This document shows positions 9,138 to 19,304 of a stretch of DNA of 64,000 nt, in pieces. A program made the translations under genes and the position numbers. The DNA lies in NCBI GenBank assembly GCA_030425385.1, contig JAUIAH010000021.1, forward strand, positions 1-64,000, written 5' to 3'. The notes below the pieces were generated by a model. It did not search any database. It saw nothing but the letters and a program-made list of their open reading frames with translations, and was not told the origin of the DNA. How positions within the stretch are numbered: the first letter of the stretch is position 1; the number at the start of each line of letters is the position of its first letter. The DNA is from Verrucomicrobiia bacterium. GTDB taxonomy: Bacteria; Verrucomicrobiota; Verrucomicrobiia; Verrucomicrobiales; DEV007.

Positions 9138-10715
9138 ATGAGCGCAATGTCCCCTGACATGGGTACCCTTTCGGCTCCCGAAGAGATCACGCCAGCGCTC
9201 GAACAGCGTGCGGTGATTCACATCGGAGCCAATGCCATGAGCATGATTCTCGTTCAAGGAGATGGGAGCCAAGGAGCGGAGGTAGAGGTGTTAGAGTATT
9301 TGGAGCAACCTCTGCCTCTGGCGGAAGACATCTTCCGCGACGGCGTGCTTTCGCGTAGCACGATCGAGCGCTCCGTGCGTATCGCTGAGCGCTTTGGGAA
9401 AACCCTCACAGAATACGCAATACCGGCACGGAACGTTCAGACGCTGGTGATGAATATCTTGTCAGAGGCAGACAACCGGGAAGCGCTTCTCAATCGGCTG
9501 CAGGTTGCTTGCGGGTTGAGCGCGCGTTCCCTCGACGAGGGGGACATGACACGGCTTGTTTATCTGTTAGCGACGAATGCTTTGAGAAGCCATGCGCGCC
9601 TGAAGAAGGGCCGTGTTCTCGCGGTCCACGTAGGCCCCGGAAACACGCGGTTGATGCTCTTTAATAAGGGACGCATCCAACATTACACCAGCTACCGGAT
9701 GGGAGCGCATCGCGTGGCAGAGGCTGTGGAGCGCTTGCCGTCCGATTCGCTCATCGATCTCATTCAAGGGCATGTGAATGGCAACATGGAGTTGATTGAG
9801 AAGCTCTATAGTGAAAGTGAGATCACGGAAATCTTGGCCATTGGGCATGAGATCCAGCAACTGGCGCCGCAGGTGGAAACGTCGCGACCACTCACCGTGG
9901 TGGACCGTCGCAAACTGCGCAAGTTTACCAAGCGTTTGGCAACGATGTCAGGGAAAGAGATCTCCAGTCTCCTTGATATCAATGCGTATGCGGCTGATGC
10001 CATCGTGGCCGGAGCGGTTTGCAACATGTCCATTGCCGATCGGCTTCATGTCAAACAACTCGCGGTCCCGCAAGGGCGCTTTGAGGAAGGCTTTCTCACG
10101 GCGCTGGCTCTTGGCGAGATCGATGCGGAGCGTTTCATTCTGGAGGTCATCCATTCAGCGCGGGCTCTGGGTAAGAAATGTCGCTATGATAGCAAACATA
10201 GTTTGCATGTCGCCGCACTCAGTGTGCGACTCTTCGATGAATTAGTGGACATGATAGGGTTGTCTTCTCAGGATCGTCTCCTGCTAGAAGTGGCGGCCAT
10301 TCTCCATGAGGTCGGTTCCTTCATCAGTCGGCGGAGCCATCACAAACACTCCCTCTACATCATCAAGAACAGCGAAATCTTTGGATTGAACGAGGAAGAG
10401 ACGCTGATGGTGGCTTTGGTGGCGCGCTATCATCGGCACTCGCTCCCGCAGCCGCATCATCCGCACATGAACGAACTCCCGCGCGCGGTGCGGGTGCGCG
10501 TGAGTAAGCTCGCCGCCCTCTTGCGGGTGGCCGATTCGCTTGATCGTAGCCACACCCAGCACATCGAGATCCAGCGCGCCTATGTGAAGAAGGATCAATT
10601 GCGCATCGGCGTGGGCGATGTCGTCAATGTTAGCGTGGAAGAGCTGGCGCTACAGAATAAAGCGAATCTCTTTGAGGAGATCTTTGGACTAGAGGTCGTG
10701 TTAGAATCCTTCTAA
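9138..10715 (+). CDS. Ppx/GppA-like phosphatase with C-terminal HD domain
   Basis: The 525 residues combine an N-terminal exopolyphosphatase/GppA-like ASKHA domain (about 20-320) and a C-terminal HD-type domain (about 345-515; KHSLHVAALSVRLFD, LEVAAILHEVGSF and HHKHSLYII). This is the layout of long Ppx/GppA enzymes that split polyphosphate or pppGpp. The opening HIGANAMSMILV and the second glycine motif, here HVGPGNTRLMLF instead of the usual D-x-G-G-G-S, are degenerate, so catalytic activity is uncertain. Start at ATG 9138, four bases after the ROK stop. A stringent-response or polyphosphate role is an inference from family. Confidence 0.82.
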   Translation: MSAMSPDMGTLSAPEEITPALEQRAVIHIGANAMSMILVQGDGSQGAEVEVLEYLEQPLPLAEDIFRDGVLSRSTIERSVRIAERFGKTLTEYAIPARNVQTLVMNILSEADNREALLNRLQVACGLSARSLDEGDMTRLVYLLATNALRSHARLKKGRVLAVHVGPGNTRLMLFNKGRIQHYTSYRMGAHRVAEAVERLPSDSLIDLIQGHVNGNMELIEKLYSESEITEILAIGHEIQQLAPQVETSRPLTVVDRRKLRKFTKRLATMSGKEISSLLDINAYAADAIVAGAVCNMSIADRLHVKQLAVPQGRFEEGFLTALALGEIDAERFILEVIHSARALGKKCRYDSKHSLHVAALSVRLFDELVDMIGLSSQDRLLLEVAAILHEVGSFISRRSHHKHSLYIIKNSEIFGLNEEETLMVALVARYHRHSLPQPHHPHMNELPRAVRVRVSKLAALLRVADSLDRSHTQHIEIQRAYVKKDQLRIGVGDVVNVSVEELALQNKANLFEEIFGLEVVLESF

Positions 10716-10772
10716 AACCGGACACCTCACGCTTTCGCTTGCCAAACACGGTGGACACCCCTTGGTTGGCGC

Positions 10773-11192
10773 ATGGAAGTCCTCGTCGCGACCCTTTGTG
10801 ATTCTGCCAATGATTATCATGGCAAGCTCTGCATGCTCGGCTGCTTCGATACCATTTGTGCCGGACAAATGCCCGTCGTGCATCCCCAATGCTCGCTCGC
10901 GCTTCGGATCTGTTTCCGTCCCGAAGACGAAGGCGAGCACGTCTTTCGTATCGGGTTCATCGATGACGATGGCAACCGCGTCATGCCTCCTTTCGAGCCC
11001 AAGATCAACGTCGCCTTTCCCGGTGACAGCTATTTCGTCACGCGCAATCTGGTGCTCAACATCCAGCGGCTTCAGTTCAAATCACCCGGTCAGTATTCTA
11101 TCGATATCCAGGCAGATGAGAAGATGATCACCAGGATCCCGCTACGAGTGATGCTCAACGAGCCCAAGCAAGAGCCCGCCGAGGAAATCTAA
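10773..11192 (+). CDS. Small conserved protein, DUF6941-like
   Basis: 139 residues beginning MEVLVATLCDSANDYHGKL with the pattern seen in proteins labelled DUF6941 (VLNVFDTI-like segment here CFDTICAGQMP, then a beta-rich sandwich ending in the helix-poor tail NEPKQEPAEEI). No signal peptide, so cytoplasmic. No catalytic residues can be recognised. Begins 57 bases after the Ppx/GppA-HD stop and may belong to the same transcript. Function unknown. Confidence 0.65.
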   Translation: MEVLVATLCDSANDYHGKLCMLGCFDTICAGQMPVVHPQCSLALRICFRPEDEGEHVFRIGFIDDDGNRVMPPFEPKINVAFPGDSYFVTRNLVLNIQRLQFKSPGQYSIDIQADEKMITRIPLRVMLNEPKQEPAEEI

Positions 11193-11194
11193 CG

Positions 11195-14100
11195 TTATTT
11201 CAGAGTGGCGAGATAGCTCACCACATCACGAATCTCTTCAGGGCTGAGCAAGGCTCCCGCCGGGGGCATCACGGAGGTCAGCGTATGCGTGGCGACCTCT
11301 GACGGTTTCACCACGCGAGTTTTCCCGTCGCTGAGGGTGATCGTCCAGGCGTCTGGTTGCTGATCAACCAGCGTTCCGGCAAGATCTTCTCCATCCGTTG
11401 TCTTGAGAACAATGGTGCCGTGTCCAGGCGCAATATCTTTGGATGGTTCTAGCAAGGCCCGCACGAGGTAAGGGCGGTCACGTGTCTTGCCAATGTGAGT
11501 CAACTCGGGACCGATTCCGATGGTGGTGGTGTCGTGAGCCTCCGGTTGCTCGGCGCCAATCTGATGACAGCGAACGCATTGCGCGGCGGCGTGTTCTTGC
11601 ACGAGCTTCTGCCCACGCTTGGAATCCCCGCCGTAAGCCAAACGATCGGGAGAGGCGGGGAGCGCGATGCCCTGCGCCGTTGCGGCTTGCCAGAGCTCAA
11701 GTTTCCATTCGGGTGCGGCTTCGCCTCGCTGGTAGGCGTCTGCTAGAGCGCGCAACTTTGCTGTGGCTCTGGGATCCTCCAAGCGACTCAACTGAAGAAC
11801 GGCCTTGCCCTGGCCGGCTGGCTGAGGGTCGTCAAGGATGGCTATCAAAGTGTCCACCAGGGGAATGCCTGCGGCTGAGGCATGCTCCCTAGCACTCTCG
11901 CGAACTGCTGCATGTGGCGATTGCAACCCGCGCGTGATTGCTGCTCGCAATGTAGGAGCATCGGTGTGGGCGAGCGCTGTGAGGAACCGTGCTTGTAAGG
12001 GAGCAGGCCAATGGGCGTTCTCGGCTCCTTCCAAACCCTCAAGCCATGCGGCTCGACGACGTTCAACGATCCCATTGAGCAAGACTTCTAACAGATCGCT
12101 CTCTTGCAGAATCACTTCGTGCTTGAGATCAGAAACCACGGCGTCAGCTGCGGAGGCGTCTCGGGGGGCGTGCGCGCGATAGCGCCCTTCCACGGCATCC
12201 AGCACCGGTGGTTGGGACCACCAGAGGATGGATGCGAGGGCCGTGCGTCGAAGGGTGGAACTGCCTTCTCCGCGCTGTAGATACGCCTTCAGGAGTTGCA
12301 AGCTGCGATCCGAACCTTCGCGGAAGGCCGCATTGATCACACGGCGCATCAGCGCCTCACTCTTGAGATTGGCGCGTTCTAACAACGAGGCGAGATCGCC
12401 GAGAGCCGTGGAAATGGAGGCGTCGTCGTGAATGGCGCGTGCGGCTTCTAACAAGACCATCTCATCGGCATCCTGAAGAAACGCGCGCACCTCAGGCGCC
12501 TGCAAACGGCGCAACGCGACGATGGCTCCCAGGCGCACGGTTCGGCTGGGGTGATCGGCAAGGGCCGCTAGGCGATCTGGCGATCCCGCGCCGCTCAACC
12601 CCATGGCGGCGGCATGGCGCAGGTAAGGATCAGAAGGGCCGCGCGTGGCGAGCATGGAAACGATCGCATCCACGGACTCCGTGTCTCGTAGTTTCCCCAA
12701 ACTGATGGACGCAAAGAAGTTTACCCGCGCGTTGGAGTGGGAGAGGAGAGCGCGGAGTTTCGGGAGGGCGGCGACGGCGTTGCGGTCATTGCTAGGAAGG
12801 TCGCCGAGCACCTTGGCAGCCTGCGCCACCACTTCTGCTTCGGGATCGTCCAATGCCGTCGCGAGCACGGGCGCGTCACGGACACCGTTGCGGGTGAGTT
12901 GACCCAACCCCCAAATGGCGTGGAGACGGCCTAACAGAGTGCTGGCATTGGCCGCTTGCACGGAGAGGGCTTCGAGTTGGTCGCGTTGCACCAACGCAAA
13001 CTGTCCTTTGATACGTACTCGTTGATCCGGGTGGTTGAGCCATTGCGTTAGGATTGCCACGGAGGCGTTGTCCGCGGGCTGGGCGAGAATGGCTTGCGTG
13101 TTCTCTCTCAAGGGATGGCGGGCAGAAGGCTCCACATCGAAGCGGTAGATGGCGCCTTTCGATGTGCCGTAGGACGCTGTGTAAAGGGCGCCATCCGGGC
13201 CAATGGCCAGGCCGGTATTGTTGAGGCCACCCTTGATGGCGCGCTCCTCTTCGAAGGTGAATGACGCTCCGTGAGGATGGAAGTGGAAGACACGCACCTC
13301 GCCTTTCTGATTGGTCATGAAGAATGCGTCAGCCAGCGCCTCGCTCAGGGCTGTGCCTGGATTGCTGGTGAATCCGCAAGGGCCAGGACCGAAGTTTCCC
13401 AAGGTGGGGGTGAGGTAGGCCGCGTGATCGGGATGATCGGGGAGAAAGAGGCGTTCATCCATCCACGGATTGTAGGCGGGAAGGCCACTGATCTTGATGA
13501 AGTCCTGTTTGCGAAGCCATTGCCAATTCAGACGCCATCCATGTTCGCTGCCTTCGGTGATGTAGAGCGCGCGTTCTTTCTCGCCTGGATAATCGCCATC
13601 GTTGTCCATGCTGAAGAGATTGCCATGCGCATCGAAGGCTAATTCCTGAGCATTGCGTTCGCCTGTGGAATACCGTTCGACCCTGGTTCCATCCAATTCG
13701 CACCGAAAGATAGCGCCACTGTTAGGACGCTCATACCGTTTGCCTTCGGCCGTCTGCAGGTGGTGGCCTTTGTCGGCTAATGACCAGTAGACGCGACCGT
13801 CAGGCCCTAACGTCACCCCACTGAGATTGTGGCCTCCTTGACCCATGTGCACTTGCAAACCCTCAGCCACGACCTGTTTCGTCTCGGGGATGCCGTCGCC
13901 ATCCTTGTCCGTGTAACGGAGAAACTCGGGTTCAGCGGCAACAAATAACGTGTCGTTCACTGCGAGAATGCCTGCGGCGATTCCAGTCACTTCGCTGTGA
14001 TAGCGATCAATGATAGAGAAAGTCTCGCCCGTGCCGTCACCGTCGGTATCCGTCACCATGGTGGCCGTGTCCTGTTGCACGGTGAGATCACGCCAGTCGC

Positions 14101-14833
14101 GCACACCATCGCGGTTGCGATCAGGGAGCCAAGACTTGCCCGTGAGGTAGGTGCGATAGAATGCGCGACGTTCTTCCACTGTTTTAAGAGCGAGATCGCG
14201 TTTCACCAGGTCCTGATGATTGCGGATATCCAGGCTGGATTGCTTCCGCCGGTGTACGGTGGTGAGGAAGGCTCGGCCATGATCGTCGAAGGACAAGCCG
14301 ACACCGTTCACGACTGCAGGATCGCGAGCCCATTCGCTGACGACAAAGCCATCGCTCGCTTCGAGCGCTCGTGTCTTCGTCTCTAACGGTGTCACTCCGT
14401 TGACGCGGATGGTGTGAATGTTTGCCCACTCATTGTGATCACTGCCAGAAACAGTCACTCGGATCCACTGGGCCTCACGTTGGGGAAAGGGATAGTTGAT
14501 CACGCCTGCCTGGCCGCGGCTTTGAAACGCATGGGGGACACTCCAGGTCGTTCCGTCTTGAGAGGTGGAAATGGTGAATGTGTAGTCCCGTTCATGTCGG
14601 GCGAAACCGATGGCCACTTGCTTGAGGAGCATGGGTTTATCGAGGCGACATTGGAGCCAGCTTCCACGCCCTTGAGCGGCCCAACGGGTTTCCGTATCCG
14701 TATCGAACGCATGAATGGCAGGATTGCCGTCCTGAGCACGGTCTGCGGCTATCTTCTCAAAGGTGGTTGACCAGGAAGGGAAGGTCCCAAATGTCCCCGA
14801 GACCACGAGAATCATGAGAAATCGTCGGTGCAT
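11195..14833 (-). CDS. PVC-type secreted dehydrogenase-like protein with discoidin, HEAT repeats and cytochrome c
   Basis: From the ATG at 14833 the protein has 1212 residues: a signal peptide (MHRRFLMILVVSGTFGTF...WS), a discoidin/F5-8C type domain (about 20-150), a sorbosone-dehydrogenase-like beta-propeller (about 170-550; MGQGGHNLSGVTLGPDGRVYW), a stretch of HEAT-like repeats (about 580-850) and a C-terminal cytochrome c with heme site CVRCH at about residue 1086 and a likely distal Met in VMPPAGALLS. This architecture is characteristic of Planctomycetes and Verrucomicrobiota and is thought to work in periplasmic sugar oxidation. The in-frame start at 15205 would cross the divergent gene and precede the signal peptide, so it is rejected. 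Confidence 0.88.
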   Translation of the reverse strand: MHRRFLMILVVSGTFGTFPSWSTTFEKIAADRAQDGNPAIHAFDTDTETRWAAQGRGSWLQCRLDKPMLLKQVAIGFARHERDYTFTISTSQDGTTWSVPHAFQSRGQAGVINYPFPQREAQWIRVTVSGSDHNEWANIHTIRVNGVTPLETKTRALEASDGFVVSEWARDPAVVNGVGLSFDDHGRAFLTTVHRRKQSSLDIRNHQDLVKRDLALKTVEERRAFYRTYLTGKSWLPDRNRDGVRDWRDLTVQQDTATMVTDTDGDGTGETFSIIDRYHSEVTGIAAGILAVNDTLFVAAEPEFLRYTDKDGDGIPETKQVVAEGLQVHMGQGGHNLSGVTLGPDGRVYWSLADKGHHLQTAEGKRYERPNSGAIFRCELDGTRVERYSTGERNAQELAFDAHGNLFSMDNDGDYPGEKERALYITEGSEHGWRLNWQWLRKQDFIKISGLPAYNPWMDERLFLPDHPDHAAYLTPTLGNFGPGPCGFTSNPGTALSEALADAFFMTNQKGEVRVFHFHPHGASFTFEEERAIKGGLNNTGLAIGPDGALYTASYGTSKGAIYRFDVEPSARHPLRENTQAILAQPADNASVAILTQWLNHPDQRVRIKGQFALVQRDQLEALSVQAANASTLLGRLHAIWGLGQLTRNGVRDAPVLATALDDPEAEVVAQAAKVLGDLPSNDRNAVAALPKLRALLSHSNARVNFFASISLGKLRDTESVDAIVSMLATRGPSDPYLRHAAAMGLSGAGSPDRLAALADHPSRTVRLGAIVALRRLQAPEVRAFLQDADEMVLLEAARAIHDDASISTALGDLASLLERANLKSEALMRRVINAAFREGSDRSLQLLKAYLQRGEGSSTLRRTALASILWWSQPPVLDAVEGRYRAHAPRDASAADAVVSDLKHEVILQESDLLEVLLNGIVERRRAAWLEGLEGAENAHWPAPLQARFLTALAHTDAPTLRAAITRGLQSPHAAVRESAREHASAAGIPLVDTLIAILDDPQPAGQGKAVLQLSRLEDPRATAKLRALADAYQRGEAAPEWKLELWQAATAQGIALPASPDRLAYGGDSKRGQKLVQEHAAAQCVRCHQIGAEQPEAHDTTTIGIGPELTHIGKTRDRPYLVRALLEPSKDIAPGHGTIVLKTTDGEDLAGTLVDQQPDAWTITLSDGKTRVVKPSEVATHTLTSVMPPAGALLSPEEIRDVVSYLATLK

Positions 14834-14920
14834 GGCAAGGAAACCCCGGCCTATGCCAAACCATGCGCTCATCCTTGGCGGGAGTAGAAAGGCTTGCGCT
14901 TTTGAGAGAAACCTGCGGGA

Positions 14921-17482
14921 ATGCGCCCCCCGATCATGATTCACTTCAGCCCCATTCTCCTGTTTCCATGCATCATTGTGAGCGCGCTGAGCCTTGCGCA
15001 CGCGCAAGATCTTCCGACGCCGAAGGTCTACTATGACTTCGAGGACGAAATCACCGAGACGGTGGCGGATAAGAGTGGGAATGAGCGCCATGGAACGTAT
15101 TCGGGTCCGGTGGTGTCGGTACCCGGGGCGCCTCAGGGGGCGACGCCCGCTAGCGGATTTGAATTTCTCGGCGATGGTTCCACCTGCGTTGGGGTGGACT
15201 ATCAAGTCACGGAAATGTTAGACACCGATGGCGGGTATACGATGGCGGCATGGATTCAGCCATCGGAGACCACGGGAGATCTCTTCCTCTTCGGTCAGGC
15301 CAATCAAGGGCTTCATCTGGGACTCCGCAATGGGGGGCTCCTTCATCAAGCCCATTGGAGTGACGACAACAATGCGGGGACAGCTCTCGTCGAAGGAGAG
15401 TGGGTGCACGCCACCTGGATCTACGATCGCGCAGCCGCTGAGGGACGTATCTACTTAAACGGAGTGTTAGACGGCACGCATGGAAAAGGCGATCCCAATG
15501 TGATCGATTCCACCCTCATTGTCGGCGATCGGAATGGATGTCAGGGCCTTGGATTCCAGGGGGTGGCGGATGAGATTGCCATCTGGTCGGAGATTCTGAC
15601 AGAGCAGCAAATCATGGCTCTTGCGGAAGGGGCGAGTCCCATCGGCGTGGATTCGGGCGATACGGATGGCGATGGCCTACCGGATAGTTATGAAATGGCG
15701 GTGGCTGGCAATCTCGCGGACCTCACCGCTGAAGGGGATTTCGATGGCGATGGGCGTTCCGATGTGGAGGAGTTCAGTTTGCCGCCGAACACAGACCCGA
15801 CTAAGGCAGACACCGATGGGGATACCTTGGGAGATGGTGAGGAATTGACAGGCGCTGGGCAGCGACCTCCCACGGATCCCTTGAAGGCTGATACGGATGG
15901 AGATGGGTTGCCGGACAATGTGGAGGATCATACCGGTACATTTGTCAGTGCGAGTCAGACGGGAACGAACCCGGTGGTGAGCAACACGGATCGCGTGGGT
16001 GGGACCGATGGAAGTGAAGTAGCGGCGGGAACCAATCCGTTAGACCCGGAAGATCCACCGACCTTTGGTCCTCACCAATTACCGAAGCCGCAAGTCTACT
16101 ATGATTTCAGCAATGAGGAAACGGTCCAGGTGCCGAATGAGGCGGGGGATGGCATGGATGAAGTGCGTGTGATCCCCAATCAAGCGAGCGATGCCTATCA
16201 TGGTGTCATTGTGTCAGGAGAACTGACGGCAGGCGCTCCAGGAGGCGCGTCACCTATCGGTGGGTTCCATTTCCCCGACGATGGCGGTTGTGTCGTGACC
16301 GATCTCCATGTTGAGCATCTCATCAGCCAGGCGGGCGGGTACACCATGACGGCCTGGTTACGGCCTTCGGACGTCAGCGGCCAACACATCGTGCTCGGCC
16401 AGACCAACCAAGGTTTTCACAATGGGATCCGCAACGGAAGTGTCCTGCATCAAGCCCACTGGTCAGATGATCACAATGCTGGCACGGCCCTGGTCGAAGA
16501 TGAATGGGTGCACGCTGCCTGGGTCTTTGACCAGGCAGCTGGGGAAGGGCGCATGTATCTCAATGGCATGCTCGACGCGGAGCACGAGATCGGCACTCCC
16601 AATATCCTCGATGCGGATCTGATCCTGGGAAATCGGAGTGGATGTGAGGGGGAAGGGCCATACTTCGGCGACGTCGACGACATCGCGGTCTGGTCAGAAA
16701 TACTGACAGACGCACAGATTCTCGCATTATCCGAAGGCGCCCATCCGTTAGGCGTGACAGGACCGGCGATTGAGATTACGGCGATCACTCACGGAGCCGA
16801 TGGCGTGGGCGTCACCTGGACCTCAGAACCGGGTGCTTACTACGGGATCGAGGCATCTCCAGATCTGATGGCCTGGCAGACGGTGGTGACGGAGTTTCCT
16901 TTGGGCGGAGCCACGGCAGAGGAAAGTCGTTACCTGGAATCGCTCAGCAATGCGCCTCTGCGGTTCTATCGGGTCAGTCGTGTCCCTCCTCCGGCGCTTT
17001 TGCGGGAGGACTTTGAGAATGGAGCCAATGGCTGGACGGCGGTGACGGACACAGGCGAGACGCTTTGGGAGCTGGGGACACCGAACGTCGATGGCTTGGC
17101 AGCAGCCAACAGTGGCACGCAAGCCTGGGGCACGAACCTGGCGGGAAATTATGCTCCTGCCACGAATGCCGCGCGTTTGCAGTCCCCTGTCATTGACCTC
17201 ACGACCCGTGGACGTGCCACGCTATCCTTTCACTACCACATCAATGCCATCGACGGTGAAGGCGGACAGATTCGTTTCCTCAATGAGGAGGGGGTGACAT
17301 TGGCCACGGTGCCGGAGCTGCCTGACATCTTCACCGGGCAAACGGACGGCTGGGAAGCCTTCAGCGTGGACATTCCAAGCGCAGCCCTCCAACAGCGCAT
17401 CATCATCGAGTTCGCCTTCCTCACGAATGAAGACGATGTCGTCGCCCCCGGTTGGTATGTCGACGACGTCGTTGTGGATTGA
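14921..17482 (+). CDS. Secreted protein with two LamG domains and calcium-binding thrombospondin-3 repeats
   Basis: 853 residues with a signal peptide (hydrophobic core ILLFPCIIVSALSLAHA, about 8-29). Two concanavalin-like LamG domains lie at about 30-240 and 385-605 and are clear duplicates (both contain a Q-x-NQG segment followed by LHQAHWSDD). Between them are at least four D-x-D-x-D calcium repeats such as DTDGDGLPDSYE. A further beta-sandwich follows at about 690-853. Such proteins bind polysaccharides or mediate adhesion outside the cell; no catalytic centre is visible. Transcribed divergently from the cytochrome protein. Confidence 0.85.
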   Translation: MRPPIMIHFSPILLFPCIIVSALSLAHAQDLPTPKVYYDFEDEITETVADKSGNERHGTYSGPVVSVPGAPQGATPASGFEFLGDGSTCVGVDYQVTEMLDTDGGYTMAAWIQPSETTGDLFLFGQANQGLHLGLRNGGLLHQAHWSDDNNAGTALVEGEWVHATWIYDRAAAEGRIYLNGVLDGTHGKGDPNVIDSTLIVGDRNGCQGLGFQGVADEIAIWSEILTEQQIMALAEGASPIGVDSGDTDGDGLPDSYEMAVAGNLADLTAEGDFDGDGRSDVEEFSLPPNTDPTKADTDGDTLGDGEELTGAGQRPPTDPLKADTDGDGLPDNVEDHTGTFVSASQTGTNPVVSNTDRVGGTDGSEVAAGTNPLDPEDPPTFGPHQLPKPQVYYDFSNEETVQVPNEAGDGMDEVRVIPNQASDAYHGVIVSGELTAGAPGGASPIGGFHFPDDGGCVVTDLHVEHLISQAGGYTMTAWLRPSDVSGQHIVLGQTNQGFHNGIRNGSVLHQAHWSDDHNAGTALVEDEWVHAAWVFDQAAGEGRMYLNGMLDAEHEIGTPNILDADLILGNRSGCEGEGPYFGDVDDIAVWSEILTDAQILALSEGAHPLGVTGPAIEITAITHGADGVGVTWTSEPGAYYGIEASPDLMAWQTVVTEFPLGGATAEESRYLESLSNAPLRFYRVSRVPPPALLREDFENGANGWTAVTDTGETLWELGTPNVDGLAAANSGTQAWGTNLAGNYAPATNAARLQSPVIDLTTRGRATLSFHYHINAIDGEGGQIRFLNEEGVTLATVPELPDIFTGQTDGWEAFSVDIPSAALQQRIIIEFAFLTNEDDVVAPGWYVDDVVVD

Positions 17483-17626
17483 CCGCTCTTCAGGTGGCCA
17501 GGGCACTCCGAAGCGACGCCGATGCCGACGTCGACGATTGCCAGCGTTTGCGATCGAATGGACTCAAGTCCGCGAACCGGAGCCGTTTCTACTTGTCACG
17601 GCGCATGGTTGCGAGAAGATTCAGAA

Positions 17627-18100
17627 ATGAGAGTCATTCTCGCTATTCTTGTTGCTCTGATGGTCGGAGCTGAGGCTTCGAGTGCTAATACCGAAGAGAG
17701 TTTCCATACGGTTTTCTGGAAGAATCGCTTGGGGCAGGTTGTTTACGAAGGGCGCTTTGAGGTGTGTTGGATCGGTGCGATGCCGATGCTGCAATTGGTG
17801 GAGAGCTATCGGCACGGACCTTTTGTCTACAAGGCGTTGGCTCCCCGAGCCTTCGACCACGGACATGGGATCATGATCCGGAATTACCTGCCGCAACCGA
17901 CCCTTTGCTGGGTGCCGCCGGGCTATAAGGTCAGCTTGCAGCGGGCGACCGTGCCTCATGGGCCCGTGAAGATGATTCCCTACCTCTATTTGGGCGAGCT
18001 GGAGAAGCATTGTCTGACGGAGCTCTCGAGTTACTTTCGCCCTGTGTTTTATAAAGAAGCGCCTTTGGTTCCGGTGCGGCAGGCGTGTCTCAAGCGTTAG
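17627..18100 (+). CDS. Small secreted hypothetical protein
   Basis: 157 residues from the ATG at 17627, which begins a convincing signal peptide (MRVILAILVALMVGAEASSA). The rest is Cys-poor with a beta-type composition (KNRLGQVVYEGRFEVCWIGA...). I do not recognise a family. The frame is open further upstream (ATG at 17522) but that would place the signal sequence internally. Its 3' end overlaps the end of the convergent MidA gene by 11 bases. Confidence 0.6.
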   Translation: MRVILAILVALMVGAEASSANTEESFHTVFWKNRLGQVVYEGRFEVCWIGAMPMLQLVESYRHGPFVYKALAPRAFDHGHGIMIRNYLPQPTLCWVPPGYKVSLQRATVPHGPVKMIPYLYLGELEKHCLTELSSYFRPVFYKEAPLVPVRQACLKR

Positions 18101-19208
18101 GTTTCGGCTTGCGGAGTTCGAGGACTTTGAATGTTGGGCCCATGCTGATGAGTTGGCGAAACTGGCGGAACCATTTCTCCTGAGCGGCATCGGGAGCCTT
18201 CCCGTCGAGGCTTCGCTCCATTTCGAGGAGGGCATCCCGCGCGCACTCGGTGAGGAATCGCGATTGGTCCACGAGGCGGACGAGCTCGAATCCCTTGGCC
18301 GTGGCGTCGCGCTCCAGTTCGGCGAAGTCAACGTGGGCCGTGAGGTCTTGTTGACCTGGATGGGCGAGCAAATCACGGCTCAACTGGTGCTGATGATAGG
18401 CGCGCAGGGTGCCTTCGGGACGACTGGGAGTGTGGTAGGCATTGCCTGTGATTCCATAGTCAAAGATGAGGAGCGTCCCACCGGGCTTGAGCGTGCGGAA
18501 GTGGCGCTGAAGCCATGGACCCAGGTCGAGATTCACCTCCGTGAGATGTCCTGGCTGGAACCCTGCCGTATCGATGCGATCAAGGCGGGAGTTGAGGAGG
18601 GGATGGGTAATTGGTTGGCTGTCCCAGGTGAGCGATTGGCCATTGGTGCGCAACCGGACCGTGCATTCGCGCCAGCCCACTTCGGGACCCTCCCAGACGA
18701 CCCGGTGCACGGGGAAGGCATCAAGCAGCTCGTTGGAATAGGCGACATCGACCGTGTCGGGTGCGATGGCGAAGGGATCGTCGATCTGCTCCCAGACGTC
18801 AGCGAACGGCTCGAGGCGGGGATCGGTCATCGCGTGAGCCATCCTTTCCGAGGCAAGGAAACGAAACTGCTTGCAAAGTGCTGGAAATTTAGCATACAGT
18901 CGCAGGAGGAGATCCCCGGCTAGCGCGCCTGTGTTGCCCCCTTCCTCCAAGATCGTGAAGGGCTCGTGGGGATCGTTTAATTTCCACAACGCATGCACAT
19001 AGTCCGCCAGGAGATCACCGAAGACGCTGCCGATGCTGACATTCGTAAAGAAGTCGCCTTGCCGTCCTGGTCGAGGCCCAGTGGTGTAGTAGCCAAGCTC
19101 TGGATGATAGAGAGCGGCCTCCATGAATTCCTTGAAAGTCAGCGTGCCTTCGCAGAAGATCCGAGCGATGATTCCCTCTTTCGCAGGCGATGGTGAGTCA
19201 TTTCTCAT
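18090..19208 (-). CDS. MidA/NDUFAF7-family SAM-dependent methyltransferase
   Basis: 372 residues from the ATG at 19208. Recognisable as the PF02636 family by the opening EFMEAALYHPELGYYTTG, the segment GDFFTNVSIGSVFGDLLADY, the SAM-binding EEGGNTGALAGDLL (normally E-x-G-x-G-x-G), and YSNELLDAFPVHRV. The mitochondrial homologue NDUFAF7 dimethylates an arginine in a complex I subunit; the bacterial substrate is not established. Gene lies between two rightward genes and is convergent with 17627-18100. The first in-frame start (19298) is unlikely because the methyltransferase homology begins after residue 31. Confidence 0.88.
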   Translation of the reverse strand: MRNDSPSPAKEGIIARIFCEGTLTFKEFMEAALYHPELGYYTTGPRPGRQGDFFTNVSIGSVFGDLLADYVHALWKLNDPHEPFTILEEGGNTGALAGDLLLRLYAKFPALCKQFRFLASERMAHAMTDPRLEPFADVWEQIDDPFAIAPDTVDVAYSNELLDAFPVHRVVWEGPEVGWRECTVRLRTNGQSLTWDSQPITHPLLNSRLDRIDTAGFQPGHLTEVNLDLGPWLQRHFRTLKPGGTLLIFDYGITGNAYHTPSRPEGTLRAYHQHQLSRDLLAHPGQQDLTAHVDFAELERDATAKGFELVRLVDQSRFLTECARDALLEMERSLDGKAPDAAQEKWFRQFRQLISMGPTFKVLELRKPKPNA

Positions 19209-19304
19209 TCCTGTCCTAAATTCTTGTATTCTATTGTCATTATTGCAAATTTGATCTAAGTGACGTGCCGCGGGCCGCCTTGAGTGCCCGTAGCACACGT
19301 ATCC

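Noticed and set aside
17621-18376. 251-residue minus-strand frame
   Set aside because: Crosses the secreted hypothetical gene and the MidA gene in a different frame; no recognisable domain.
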